DNA from: Cohnella herbarum
Lineage (GTDB): Bacteria; Bacillota; Bacilli; Paenibacillales; Paenibacillaceae
DNA: 64,000 nt
Reading direction: 5' to 3'
Assembly: GCF_012849095.1 (NCBI RefSeq)
Contig: NZ_CP051680.1
Coordinates: forward strand, 2,170,001-2,234,000
Of this stretch, positions 25,609 to 34,135 are shown piece after piece (position 1 is the stretch's first letter; every line of letters starts with the position of its first letter). Below the pieces are notes generated by a model. It was not told where the DNA came from. It did not search any database and worked only from the letters and a program-made list of their open reading frames with translations. Position numbers and translations under genes: made by a program.

Positions 25609-27432
25609 TTACGGTTCTACAGCGAACAAGTAAGGATACAATGGCTGTCCGCCTTCGTGCACCTCGACTTCCGCGTCGGGATATTGCTCGGCGAGCCATT
25701 GTTCCAGCTCTTCCGTATGTTCTTCGTCGGCGTCTTCTCCGGTCAGAATCGTTAAGATTTCTCCGCCCGATACGATCAACTCGCTTAAGAGAGACTGACA
25801 TGCCTCGATTAGCGACGATGCCGAAGCTACGATCGTTTTGTCTTTGATGCCGATATAATGGCCTTCTTTAATCGCAATGCCATCCATGTCGGTATCTCTG
25901 ACCGCCTGGGTCACGGAACCGCTAATCACGCGCTCGTAGGCTTTAGTCATCCGGTCAACGTTCGAAGCTTCGGAATCGTTCTCTTGGAAGGCCAACATCG
26001 CGGCCATCCCTTGCGGCAACGTCCGAGTTGGGAGCACCGTTACGGGACGTTCCGACAGCTCCGCGGCTTGCTTGGCAGCCATAATAATATTCGGATTATT
26101 CGGCAGCACGATAATGTGATGGGCGGATAGGGAGGTGATCGCGCCAAGCAAATCTTCCGTGCTCGGGTTCATGCTCTGTCCGCCGGAAAGCACGATATCT
26201 ACGCCGAGGCTTCTGAACAGTTCCGCATTCCCTTCCCCGACGCTTACGGCTACGACGCCGTAGGAAGCCATCTCGTATACGTCCGGATTCATTTCGCTCT
26301 CGGGAGAAGCCGTTACGGAAGGCAGGTTAACGACGCCCGGCAAAGCGTAATCGACGACAGGCGTACCGTAAGCAGGTTCATCCGAGTTCACTAAAGGCAA
26401 GCCTCTTTCCTTCGTTTCCGGTTGTTGCGCCAGAAGCTCGCGATGCTGCTCTTGCATGTTAAGAATATGAATATGGGTAATTTCGCCATACGTCAGCGCT
26501 AAATTCATGACGTCTCCCGGCCGCCTGGAATGAACGTGAACTTTCACGATCCCTTCGTCCTCGATGAGAATGATCGAATCTCCGTCCCGTTCCAAAGCCT
26601 TGCGGAAAGTTTGTTCCGGGAAAGGCGAGCTCGTCGTCACCCGCTGGATGAAGAACTCCATATCGTAAGGGAAAGCGATGCTCTCCGTAGCGATCTTCGA
26701 TTGCGCAGCCGCGTTCGGGGCTCCGGCTATTCGGACTGCTGGCGCGGCTGCAACCTGTTGAACAGGCGGAACCGGCCTAGCGTAAGATTCCTGCTCGACG
26801 GAAGATTCGAAATTCCCGTCGCTTAAATAGTCCACGAAACCCTCGTACAAATAAACAAGTCCTTGCCCGCCCGAATCGACGACGCCGACTTGCTTTAATA
26901 CCGGCAGCATATCTTGCGTTCTCGCTAAAGTCTCCAATGACTTGGCATGAACTTCAAGCATCCATTCTTTAAGATCGGACGTGCGACGCACCGCGTTGAG
27001 ACCATGACGCGCGGCTTCGCGCGCAACGGTCAGAATCGTCCCTTCGACAGGTTTAACGACCGCTTTGTAAGCGGTATCAACTCCCTGTTGCAGAGCGTTG
27101 GCGAACAGAGGCACCGTGAGCTCGCGCTGGCCGGAAATGGCCCGCGCGAATCCACGGAACAATTGGGACAAGATGACTCCCGAATTGCCCCGCGCGCCCA
27201 TCAGAAGTCCCTTCGACAGAACTTCCGCCGCGCGTCCGACTTCCTCGGATGGTTTATTTTTTAATTCGGCCACTCCGGCCGTCATCGTTAAGTTCATATT
27301 CGTTCCCGTATCGCCGTCCGGCACGGGAAACACGTTCAAGGCATTCACCCGGTCTACGTTGCGGGTTAACCGCTCCGCCCCGACCAGAATCATGGCCGCC
27401 CATTCGTTACCGTTCAAGAAGCGCTTACTCAA
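25609..27432 (-). CDS. fakA: fatty acid kinase, ATP-binding subunit (FakA/YloV)
   Basis: Phosphorylates fatty acids held by FakB to acyl-phosphate. The N-terminal DAK2-type domain (about 1-200) carries the metal/ATP residues in VNALNVFPVPDGDTGTNMNL and GARGNSGVILSQLFRG. The middle domain and a C-terminal DegV-like region (about 350-607) follow, as in FakA. The 607-residue length is slightly above the usual 550 because of a Pro/Ala-rich insert near 230. It sits between yloU and the DegV-family gene. The product is the same intermediate that PlsX makes, linking it to the fapR operon at the start of the window. Confidence 0.92.
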   Translation of the reverse strand: MSKRFLNGNEWAAMILVGAERLTRNVDRVNALNVFPVPDGDTGTNMNLTMTAGVAELKNKPSEEVGRAAEVLSKGLLMGARGNSGVILSQLFRGFARAISGQRELTVPLFANALQQGVDTAYKAVVKPVEGTILTVAREAARHGLNAVRRTSDLKEWMLEVHAKSLETLARTQDMLPVLKQVGVVDSGGQGLVYLYEGFVDYLSDGNFESSVEQESYARPVPPVQQVAAAPAVRIAGAPNAAAQSKIATESIAFPYDMEFFIQRVTTSSPFPEQTFRKALERDGDSIILIEDEGIVKVHVHSRRPGDVMNLALTYGEITHIHILNMQEQHRELLAQQPETKERGLPLVNSDEPAYGTPVVDYALPGVVNLPSVTASPESEMNPDVYEMASYGVVAVSVGEGNAELFRSLGVDIVLSGGQSMNPSTEDLLGAITSLSAHHIIVLPNNPNIIMAAKQAAELSERPVTVLPTRTLPQGMAAMLAFQENDSEASNVDRMTKAYERVISGSVTQAVRDTDMDGIAIKEGHYIGIKDKTIVASASSLIEACQSLLSELIVSGGEILTILTGEDADEEHTEELEQWLAEQYPDAEVEVHEGGQPLYPYLFAVEP

Positions 27433-27456
27433 TGCTGAATTCCCCTTCCTAATAAG

Positions 27457-27816
27457 CTACTTCAATACTCGCACTCCTTGAACATTCACGTTCACCAGAT
27501 CGACTTTTAATCCGACGACCTCTTCTAAGACGTACTTTACTTTAGATTGAATGTTATGTGCCACCTCGGAAATCTTGGTTCCGTAACTTACGATGACATA
27601 AAGATCGAGATGAACGAGCTCGCCTTCATGGCGCACTTCCACGCCCCGAGACAAGTTCTCGCGACCTAGCAGCTCGGCGATTCCGTCCTTCAATCCTTTA
27701 CGAGAAGCCATTCCAACGAGTCCATAACAATCCAATGCCGCAGAACCGGCGATTACAGCGATGACTTGATCAGCGACATCAATTTTTCCGTTCTCCGAGA
27801 CAAGCTGCAGAGGCAT
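27457..27816 (-). CDS. yloU: Asp23/Gls24 family envelope-stress protein YloU
   Basis: 119-residue cytoplasmic protein of the Asp23 family (DUF322). It has IDVADQVIAVIAGSAALDCYGLVGMAS, a beta-rich VRHEGELVHLDLYVIVSYGTKI and an amphipathic helix near SKVKYVLEEVVGLKVD. Family members are linked to cell-envelope homeostasis. It lies 24 bases before fakA, an arrangement conserved in Firmicutes, and is divergent from rpmB. The start is ATG after AAAGGAGTG. Confidence 0.9.
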   Translation of the reverse strand: MPLQLVSENGKIDVADQVIAVIAGSAALDCYGLVGMASRKGLKDGIAELLGRENLSRGVEVRHEGELVHLDLYVIVSYGTKISEVAHNIQSKVKYVLEEVVGLKVDLVNVNVQGVRVLK

Positions 27817-27948
27817 GGAAATTCACTCCTTTATGCCTTTATTATGGACCATATCTCATTGTACTATAAAAAAAGGGGAGAATGAAGCCGTATTATGGGG
27901 AAATCTCATCATTAAGGCGTTTAGGTCCGTTATTGCCCGCTTTTTCCG

Positions 27949-27977
27949 TTGCATCAAGTTACCCGCTGTGCTAAGAT
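27949..27977 (+). promoter_or_regulatory. sigma-A promoter of rpmB
   Basis: TTGCAT (27949-27954) and TAAGAT (27972-27977) are separated by exactly 17 bases. They lie 43 bases before the rpmB start codon. Confidence 0.7.
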
Positions 27978-28019
27978 AGTGAAGTATTTGTATGGACGTG
28001 GCAGGGAGGTGTATTTTTA

Positions 28020-28208
28020 GTGGCTCGTAAATGTTATATCACAGGGAAAAAACCAGGTTCCGGTAACAACAAATCTCACGCGAATAACACTACCCGCCGT
28101 TCTTGGGGGGTTAACGTACAAAAAGTGCGCATTCTGGTGAACGGTAAACCTAAACGTGTATACGTAAGCGCACGTGCTTTGAAATCCGGAGCAGTAACTC
28201 GCGTATAA
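28020..28208 (+). CDS. rpmB: 50S ribosomal protein L28
   Basis: 62-residue ribosomal protein with the family start (M)[15 protein letters not shown], then [22 protein letters not shown] and a closing LKSGAVTRV. It has C5 but lacks the second CxxC pair of zinc-binding forms. The start is GTG behind GGGAGGTG. It is monocistronic with a promoter upstream and a strong terminator downstream, next to convergent spoVM, the same arrangement as in B. subtilis. Confidence 0.97.
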   Translation: MARKCYITGKKPGSGNNKSHANNTTRRSWGVNVQKVRILVNGKPKRVYVSARALKSGAVTRV

Positions 28209-28240
28209 TTCACGCAATCGGCTTTAATGGCCATGAAGAA

Positions 28241-28274
28241 AAAACCGTCAGGCAATCTGACGGTTCTTTTTTTT
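28241..28274. terminator. terminator shared by rpmB and spoVM
   Basis: AACCGTCAG and CTGACGGTT form a perfect 9-bp stem with a 5-base loop. T-runs lie on both sides (CTTTTTTTT on the plus strand, TTTTTTC on the minus strand), so it can end both convergent genes. Confidence 0.93.
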
Positions 28275-28295
28275 GTGTCGTAGCCCTCGTAGGCG

Positions 28296-28376
28296 TCAAT
28301 TTTTGTGAAAAGTGTTGAGAATCGCTTTGACGAAGCCACCCAAAAATTTCGGCAGCTTGATGGTGTAAAACTTCAT
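28296..28376 (-). CDS. spoVM: stage V sporulation protein M
   Basis: A 26-residue amphipathic peptide, start ATG at 28374-28376 and stop TGA at 28296-28298, beginning MKFYTIKLPKFLGGFVKAIL and ending NTFHKN. This matches the B. subtilis SpoVM sequence closely, including Pro9, which is needed to read membrane curvature. It marks the convex forespore membrane and anchors the SpoIVA ATPase to start coat assembly. GGAGGGGGG lies upstream. It sits between rpmB and rpe as in Bacillus. It is too short for many gene finders. Confidence 0.95.
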   Translation of the reverse strand: MKFYTIKLPKFLGGFVKAILNTFHKN

Positions 28377-28442
28377 CTTCCCATCCCCCCTCCGCAGGCT
28401 GAACCCTTGCCGGCTTCTAACGTTCGAAGCGCTATTGATTCC

Positions 28443-28450
28443 AATGTATG
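28443..28450 (-). promoter_or_regulatory. possible sigma-E -10 box of spoVM
   Basis: On the minus strand CATACATT matches the mother-cell sigma-E -10 consensus (CATACAnT) and lies 66 bases before the spoVM start. The -35 region is unconvincing. The call leans on the known sigma-E control of spoVM in B. subtilis. Confidence 0.4.
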
Positions 28451-28514
28451 CGGAGTTGAATTTGTCCTATACCAGACAATTGAGATGAGACAGCCCAAAT
28501 GTTTAAATGATAGC

Positions 28515-29159
28515 TTATCGCAAGGAAGCGATTGCGGCTTCCCGATCCTCATGATTGAAAATATAGGTGCCCGCCACCAAGGAATTGGCTCCCGCTTCCT
28601 TCACTTGAACGGCGGTTTCCGCATTGATGCCTCCGTCTACTTGAATGTAAATATCCTGGCGGCCGTGCCGTACCAGCATCTCGCGAAGCTGGCGAAGCTT
28701 AGGCAGCATGGAAGGCAGGAACGATTGGCCTCCAAAGCCTGGATTGATCGTCATAATGAGTACGAGATCGATTTCATCTAATATATATTCAAGTACGGAT
28801 AATGGCGTGTGCGGGTTTAAGGCGACACCGGCCTTCATTCCGAGTCCGCGGATTTCCGAGAGGGTCCGGTGGAGATGAACGCAAGCTTCCGGGTGCACGG
28901 TAATCCGGTCCGCTCCGGCCGCTGCCAATGCCGGAAACAACGATTGCGGATTCTCGACCATCAGATGCGCGTCGAAGAACAATTTCGTAACCGGACGGAT
29001 CATAGACACGATTGGCGGTCCGAATGTCAGATTCGGCACGAAATGTCCATCCATAATATCGATATGAACCCAATCCGCTCCCGCGGCTTCAATGCTGCGG
29101 ACTTCGTCCCCCAGCGCGGCAAAATCGGAAGCAAGGATTGAGGGTGCGATGATTGTCAT
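28515..29159 (-). CDS. rpe: ribulose-phosphate 3-epimerase
   Basis: Interconverts ribulose 5-phosphate and xylulose 5-phosphate in the pentose phosphate pathway. The 214-residue TIM barrel has IAPSILASDFAALGDEV, WVHIDIMDGHFVPNLTFGP with the metal-site His and Asp, FDAHLMVENP, MTINPGFGGQSF and QVDGGINAETA. Length is normal. It starts one base after the rsgA stop and is the last gene of the rsmB-to-rpe run. A thiN gene often follows in Bacillus but is absent here. Confidence 0.97.
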   Translation of the reverse strand: MTIIAPSILASDFAALGDEVRSIEAAGADWVHIDIMDGHFVPNLTFGPPIVSMIRPVTKLFFDAHLMVENPQSLFPALAAAGADRITVHPEACVHLHRTLSEIRGLGMKAGVALNPHTPLSVLEYILDEIDLVLIMTINPGFGGQSFLPSMLPKLRQLREMLVRHGRQDIYIQVDGGINAETAVQVKEAGANSLVAGTYIFNHEDREAAIASLR

Positions 29160-29160
29160 G

Positions 29161-30066
29161 TTAATACCTCCGCTTTGTTTCTTTCCATTCCGTCATGAAG
29201 TTAACGTAGTTGTCGTATCTGCTCGTTGCGACGGATCCTTCCTCCTTAGCTTGAATAACGGCGCAGCGAGGTTCGTGCGTATGGGTGCAACCACGGAATT
29301 TGCATCCGGAAGATAGCTCCGCGAATTCGCGAAAACAGGAGCCGATCTCGTCGATGCCGAGTTCCGCGAAATCAAGTTGGCTAAATCCCGGCGTATCCGC
29401 CATATATCCGCCTCCGGCAATCGGAACGAGCTCGACATGCCTGGTCGTATGCTTCCCCCGGCCAAGCTTGTCGCTGATCTCGTTCGTCTCAAGCTTAAGG
29501 CCAGGTACGAGCGCGTTAACGAGAGAAGATTTGCCGACGCCCGATTGTCCGGCGAGCATATTAATATGGCCGGCGAGCGCCGAACGCAGCTCTTCCATCC
29601 CTTCGCCCTGGTGCGCGCTAGTCAACAGCACTTGATATCCGATGGACGAATATAGCTTGCGTGCATTCTCGATATCCCGATGGATACGAACGCCTTCTTC
29701 TCCATCGGGAATCCGATCCAGCTTCGTGAGCACGATGACGGCATCCATCCTTGCATGCTCGGTGTGCACGAGAAACTTATCGAGCAATACGAGGCTGATT
29801 TCCGGACGCACGACGGAGAAAACAAGAATCGCCAAGTCGGCGTTCGCGATCTGCGGACGGATCAACTCGGACTTGCGAGCCAATATTTCCTCGACCGTCC
29901 CTTCACCGTTCTCCGTGTCGCTGTATACGACGCGATCCCCGACTAACGGGGATTGTCCCCGTTTCTTGAAGATTCCTCTTCCTCGGCATTGCACCGGCTG
30001 TCCGCCGTCGAAATTTTGCACGTAATAATAACCGCTTAAAGCTTTTACGATTAAGCCCTCGGGCAT
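29161..30066 (-). CDS. rsgA: ribosome small subunit-dependent GTPase A
   Basis: Circularly permuted GTPase that checks late 30S assembly and releases at maturation. The 301-residue protein has an N-terminal OB domain, G4 LTKLDR before G1 GQSGVGKSSLVNAL, G3 DTPGF, and a zinc site in the C-terminal CFREFAELSSGCKFRGCTHTHEPRC. In B. subtilis it is a substrate of PrkC, whose gene lies 79 bases upstream. Confidence 0.96.
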   Translation of the reverse strand: MPEGLIVKALSGYYYVQNFDGGQPVQCRGRGIFKKRGQSPLVGDRVVYSDTENGEGTVEEILARKSELIRPQIANADLAILVFSVVRPEISLVLLDKFLVHTEHARMDAVIVLTKLDRIPDGEEGVRIHRDIENARKLYSSIGYQVLLTSAHQGEGMEELRSALAGHINMLAGQSGVGKSSLVNALVPGLKLETNEISDKLGRGKHTTRHVELVPIAGGGYMADTPGFSQLDFAELGIDEIGSCFREFAELSSGCKFRGCTHTHEPRCAVIQAKEEGSVATSRYDNYVNFMTEWKETKRRY

Positions 30067-30145
30067 CGGGTATGCAACTCCTCTCCTAGCCCGAATCGGC
30101 TCTGGTTGTCATTCCTTCTATCTCGTTTATTCCTATTTCTATTCA

Positions 30146-32227
30146 TTACGGGTTCGTGATCTCGCCATCCACCGGATCCGCTCCGGCATCGTCCGTTGGA
30201 GACTCGAGCGGATCCGTTCCTTCGCCGTTATCGCCCGGACTCGGCTCTTCCGTATTCGTAACCGGAAGGATGAGATAAGGAACCGGCTCGGTCTGGACTA
30301 ATTTATCGTCGCGGTAAATCTTGATTTCGCCGTCCTTCGTCGGAGACAGTATCAGGGAAATCGGAATCGAAGTCGTCGCGCTGATCGTGTGCGTCCCGCG
30401 TTCGATGTTATCGCCCGTCGCGTCGGAGGTTACGATTCTGATTTTACTCGATTGTCCGTCAACCGCCGGCGACACGGTGATGCTTAGTTTCTGCTCTCGC
30501 GAATCATCGGGATATCCGCTGCTCACATAGATCGTAATCTCGGTCTGAGGCGTCACCATTTCGTTTTCTTCGAAAGGGAACTGCTTGAACACTTCTCCTT
30601 TCGGAGTATAGCTCTTTTCCCGAATAATTTTTTCCTTTAAATTCGACTTAGCGATGATCGCCCTTGCCTGGTCTTCCGTCTTGCCGATCAGATTCGGCAT
30701 CTTGAAAGCTTCCTCGCCTTTGCTGATCGTAAGAATGATCTTCGTGTCTGTAGCCGTAGGATCAAACTTCGCATCCGCGAGCGGAAACTGCTCAAGAATA
30801 GTTCCTAAATCGCTTTTATCGAATATTTCTTTCGGAATAATGTTATCCTTGCTAACGCCCATTTCTTGAAGCTTGTTGCTTGCTTCGTCAAAGGATTGTC
30901 CGGTCAACCCCGGCATCAAGGGAAGATCCTTAGCTATGCTCACGGTCAATTGAACGGGGGACCCTTCCTTGGCTTCGACGTTCGGATCCTTGTCTTGCTT
31001 AAGGACGATGCCGGCGTCTTTCTCCTCGCTCTCTTCATAGAGAATCGGATCGGCGATCGTAAATCCGGCCGCTATGAGCTCATCTCTCGCTTTAGCTTCA
31101 GTCATTCCGACCACGTCAGGCACCAAGATATCGTCCGGCATCTGTTGTTTTAATGCCGAGACCGCCCAGATCAGAACTCCGATCAGGACGATGGCCAACA
31201 CTCCGAGAACCGTCGGCAATACCCATTTGCGTTTGCGTACTCCCGAACCGTCGGGATTCCAACGCTCGTCGTTATTCGCGTTCGACACTTTCACCGCCGG
31301 AGCTTCGATCGTACTTCGCATATCCGGACGGATAGCCGGAATGACCCTCGTTCTGTCCTCTTCGTTGTCCTCGTCGCTTAAATATTGCACGGGAGGTTCG
31401 TTTAACCGTTGCGGCTGCAAGCAAGTTTCCAGATCCATCAGCATTTCCCGCGCGGATTGGTATCTCTCCTGCGGGTTTTTGCGCATCGCGCGGAGAATAA
31501 CGTTCTCGACGCTTTGCGGGATATAAGGATTCACTTTGCGCGGCTGCTCGAACGGCTCTTGCAAATGCTTAAGCGCGACGCTAATCGGACTTTCTCCCAG
31601 GAAAGGCAACCTGCCGGTCAGCATCTGATAAAGCACGATTCCGAGCGAATATAAATCGGATTTCTCGCCGGTGGCTATGCCTTTGGCGTGCTCGGGAGAG
31701 AAATAATGGACGGAACCGATGACGGAGCCCGTCTGGGTAATCGTCGAGGAAGTGACGGCACGGGCGATTCCGAAATCCGTCACCTTAACCCTTCCGTTAT
31801 TTCCGATCAGAATATTATGCGGTTTAATGTCGCGATGAATGATCTGATTATGATGGGCGTGATCCAAAGCATCGCAAATTTGCGCCGTGATTTTCACGGC
31901 CTCGTCCGCTTGCAACGGAGCGCGATCGCGAATGATCTCGTTTAAGTTTGCCCCGTCCATGAATTCCATTACGATATAATGAGTGTCTTCCACTTGACCG
32001 ACGTCGTAGATGCTCACGATATTCGGATGCGACAAAGACGCGGCAGCCTGAGCTTCGCGGCGGAATCGCTTCACGAAATCGTCGTCGTGCGTAAATTGCT
32101 GGCGCAATACTTTTACGGCTACGAAACGGTTCAACAATAAGTCCCGCGCTTTGTATACAAGCGCCATACCGCCCCCGCCAACACGAGCCAGCAGTTCGTA
32201 ACGCCCGCTAAGCGTAAGTCCGATCAT
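30146..32227 (-). CDS. prkC: Ser/Thr protein kinase with PASTA repeats
   Basis: Membrane kinase that senses muropeptides and, in Bacillus, triggers spore germination and regulates translation and cell-wall factors. The 693-residue protein has a kinase domain (about 1-270) with the glycine loop RVGGGGMALVY, K39, HRDIKPHN (catalytic D133) and DFG at 151-153. A single membrane helix spans about 336-357, followed by three PASTA repeats (about 366-570) and a Ser/Thr/Pro-rich end. The start overlaps the prpC stop by 4 bases, so kinase and phosphatase are made together. Confidence 0.96.
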   Translation of the reverse strand: MIGLTLSGRYELLARVGGGGMALVYKARDLLLNRFVAVKVLRQQFTHDDDFVKRFRREAQAAASLSHPNIVSIYDVGQVEDTHYIVMEFMDGANLNEIIRDRAPLQADEAVKITAQICDALDHAHHNQIIHRDIKPHNILIGNNGRVKVTDFGIARAVTSSTITQTGSVIGSVHYFSPEHAKGIATGEKSDLYSLGIVLYQMLTGRLPFLGESPISVALKHLQEPFEQPRKVNPYIPQSVENVILRAMRKNPQERYQSAREMLMDLETCLQPQRLNEPPVQYLSDEDNEEDRTRVIPAIRPDMRSTIEAPAVKVSNANNDERWNPDGSGVRKRKWVLPTVLGVLAIVLIGVLIWAVSALKQQMPDDILVPDVVGMTEAKARDELIAAGFTIADPILYEESEEKDAGIVLKQDKDPNVEAKEGSPVQLTVSIAKDLPLMPGLTGQSFDEASNKLQEMGVSKDNIIPKEIFDKSDLGTILEQFPLADAKFDPTATDTKIILTISKGEEAFKMPNLIGKTEDQARAIIAKSNLKEKIIREKSYTPKGEVFKQFPFEENEMVTPQTEITIYVSSGYPDDSREQKLSITVSPAVDGQSSKIRIVTSDATGDNIERGTHTISATTSIPISLILSPTKDGEIKIYRDDKLVQTEPVPYLILPVTNTEEPSPGDNGEGTDPLESPTDDAGADPVDGEITNP

Positions 32228-32991
32228 GCTGTTATCCCTCCTGCGGCATCAGCCAGTCCCTCGCTTGCGACAAGCACGACGGTCACATTGTCGTCTCCGC
32301 CCGCCGCTAGCGCTAGATCGATCAACTTCTGCGCTTGTTGCTCCAGTTGTACGTTCGGATCCTCGAGCGTTGATTGGACCTCGACGGGTTCGACTAATCC
32401 GCTTAGCCCGTCACTGCATAACAAGATCAGGTCTCCGCTCCGCCAATCGATAACCTGAACGTCGGCTTCCACTTCGCGGTCCGTACCGAGCGCTCGCGTC
32501 AATACGTTCCGTCTCGGATGGTGCGCGGCTTCCTCCGGACTTAATTGTCCGGATTTCGTGAGCTCGTTCACGAGCGTATGATCTTCCGTCAGCAGTTCAA
32601 ATTGACCGCTGCGCAGACGGTAAGCTCTGCTATCGCCGATGTGGCCGATCAATCCGGCGGTTCCGTCCAACAATGCCATAACGACCGTCGTCCCCATGTT
32701 ATGGTACTGATCGTTCAGGGACGCCGTTTCGTATACGACTTTATTCGCTTTACGGATCATATCCTTAAGCGCCGGCACGCTTTCCTGGATCGAAGATGAT
32801 CCGCCCCAAGCTTGCAACGATTGTACCAGGCTGTCCACGGCAAGAGAGCTGGCAACGTCACCCGCGCGATGGCCGCCCATCCCGTCCGCGACGATAGCCG
32901 CCGTAATGCCTCCTGACAAATTACCGCTCCAGGCTTGGTCCTCATTAATTTGCCTTACTTTACCGACATGACTCCGCAATGCCGTTTTCAT
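32224..32991 (-). CDS. prpC: PP2C-type Ser/Thr phosphatase
   Basis: Metal-dependent phosphatase that reverses PrkC phosphorylation. The 255-residue protein has VGKVRQINEDQAW, VADGMGGHRAGDVAS, TVVMALLDGT, IGHIGDSRAYRLR, LLCSDGLSGLV and a final GGDDNVTVVLV, which together hold the metal-binding aspartates. I start at the ATG at 32989-32991; a longer frame begins inside rlmN without a ribosome site. It directly precedes prkC and follows rlmN, as in B. subtilis. Confidence 0.95.
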   Translation of the reverse strand: MKTALRSHVGKVRQINEDQAWSGNLSGGITAAIVADGMGGHRAGDVASSLAVDSLVQSLQAWGGSSSIQESVPALKDMIRKANKVVYETASLNDQYHNMGTTVVMALLDGTAGLIGHIGDSRAYRLRSGQFELLTEDHTLVNELTKSGQLSPEEAAHHPRRNVLTRALGTDREVEADVQVIDWRSGDLILLCSDGLSGLVEPVEVQSTLEDPNVQLEQQAQKLIDLALAAGGDDNVTVVLVASEGLADAAGGITA

Positions 32992-32996
32992 ACCTA

Positions 32997-34115
32997 TCAC
33001 CCCGTCGTCGTCTCCATGTGCTTCGCCCGCAATTGACCGCAAGCCGCAGCAATGTCATGGCCTTGCTCCCTGCGAATCGTAACGTTAACGTTTTTCTTCT
33101 GCAACACGCGCTGGAATTCAAAAATATCGTCCCGCGGCGTTCTCACGTAATTCCGTTCGGGCACATAGTTAACGGGAATCAGGTTCACGTGGCACAACAT
33201 GCCCTGAAGCACGTCGCCTAGTTCTTCCGCATGCTCCGGACGATCGTTGACTCCGCCGATCAAAGCATATTCGAACGTAATCCGCCGACCCGTTTTCTCG
33301 ATGTAATATTTGCAAGCGTTAATGACGTCCACGAAAGGGAACCGCCGATTAACCGGCATAAGCTTCGAACGAAGCGCGTCGTTAGGCGCATGGATGGAAA
33401 TCGCCAAGTTGATTTGCGTATTCTCGTCGGCGAACTTGATCATGCTTGGCACGATTCCGCTTGTCGATACGGTAATGTGTCTGGCCCCGATGTTCAGCCC
33501 TTTAGGATGAATCATCGTGCGTAGAAACTGCATCGTCGCATCGTAATTTTCGAAAGGCTCGCCGATGCCCATGATGACGATACTGGAAACCCGCTCGTTA
33601 AGAGGGTCTAATATTCTTTGCGATTGAACGACCTGGGCAATGATTTCCCCTGCGGTTAAGCTTCTCTTAAGACCGCCTAGAGTAGAAGCGCAGAACGTGC
33701 AGCCGATCCTGCAGCCGACCTGCGTCGTCACGCAGACGCTATTGCCGTAGTTATGGCGCATAATGACCGTTTCGATCGCATGGTCGTCGTGCAAGCCGAA
33801 TAGGAACTTCACCGTTCCGTCCTTGGATTCGAACTTCGCGATCTCCGTTAGCGTGATAAACCGGAAGTTAGCGGCCAGCTTCTCTCTAAGGGGCTTAGAT
33901 AAATTCAACATTTCTTCGAAGGAGCCTACGCGCTTAACGTAGATCCAATCGAAAATTTGACCCGCGCGAAAAGCCGGCTCCCCCTGCGCTTTAATCCACT
34001 CTTGAATATCTTCCAAAGATAAATCGTAGATAAAAGGTTTGTTTTGTTCCGCGTCGTTTTGTTCTTTATTTTCCTTGCGTACTTTTTGTTCCATGTCCAA
34101 TTTCGTCACCACCAT
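32997..34115 (-). CDS. rlmN: dual-specificity rRNA/tRNA adenine-C2 methyltransferase
   Basis: Radical-SAM enzyme that makes m2A2503 in 23S rRNA and m2A37 in some tRNAs. CRIGCTFC (about 135-142) binds the 4Fe-4S cluster. [16 protein letters not shown], the catalytic Cys near [12 protein letters not shown] and a C-terminal Cys near [13 protein letters not shown] are present. The first ATG gives 372 residues; the start may instead be TTG at 34100 or ATG at 34094, since the GGTGG site fits those better. It lies between rsmB and prpC. Confidence 0.95.
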   Translation of the reverse strand: MVVTKLDMEQKVRKENKEQNDAEQNKPFIYDLSLEDIQEWIKAQGEPAFRAGQIFDWIYVKRVGSFEEMLNLSKPLREKLAANFRFITLTEIAKFESKDGTVKFLFGLHDDHAIETVIMRHNYGNSVCVTTQVGCRIGCTFCASTLGGLKRSLTAGEIIAQVVQSQRILDPLNERVSSIVIMGIGEPFENYDATMQFLRTMIHPKGLNIGARHITVSTSGIVPSMIKFADENTQINLAISIHAPNDALRSKLMPVNRRFPFVDVINACKYYIEKTGRRITFEYALIGGVNDRPEHAEELGDVLQGMLCHVNLIPVNYVPERNYVRTPRDDIFEFQRVLQKKNVNVTIRREQGHDIAAACGQLRAKHMETTTG

Positions 34116-34135
34116 TCGTTCATTTTAACATAATT

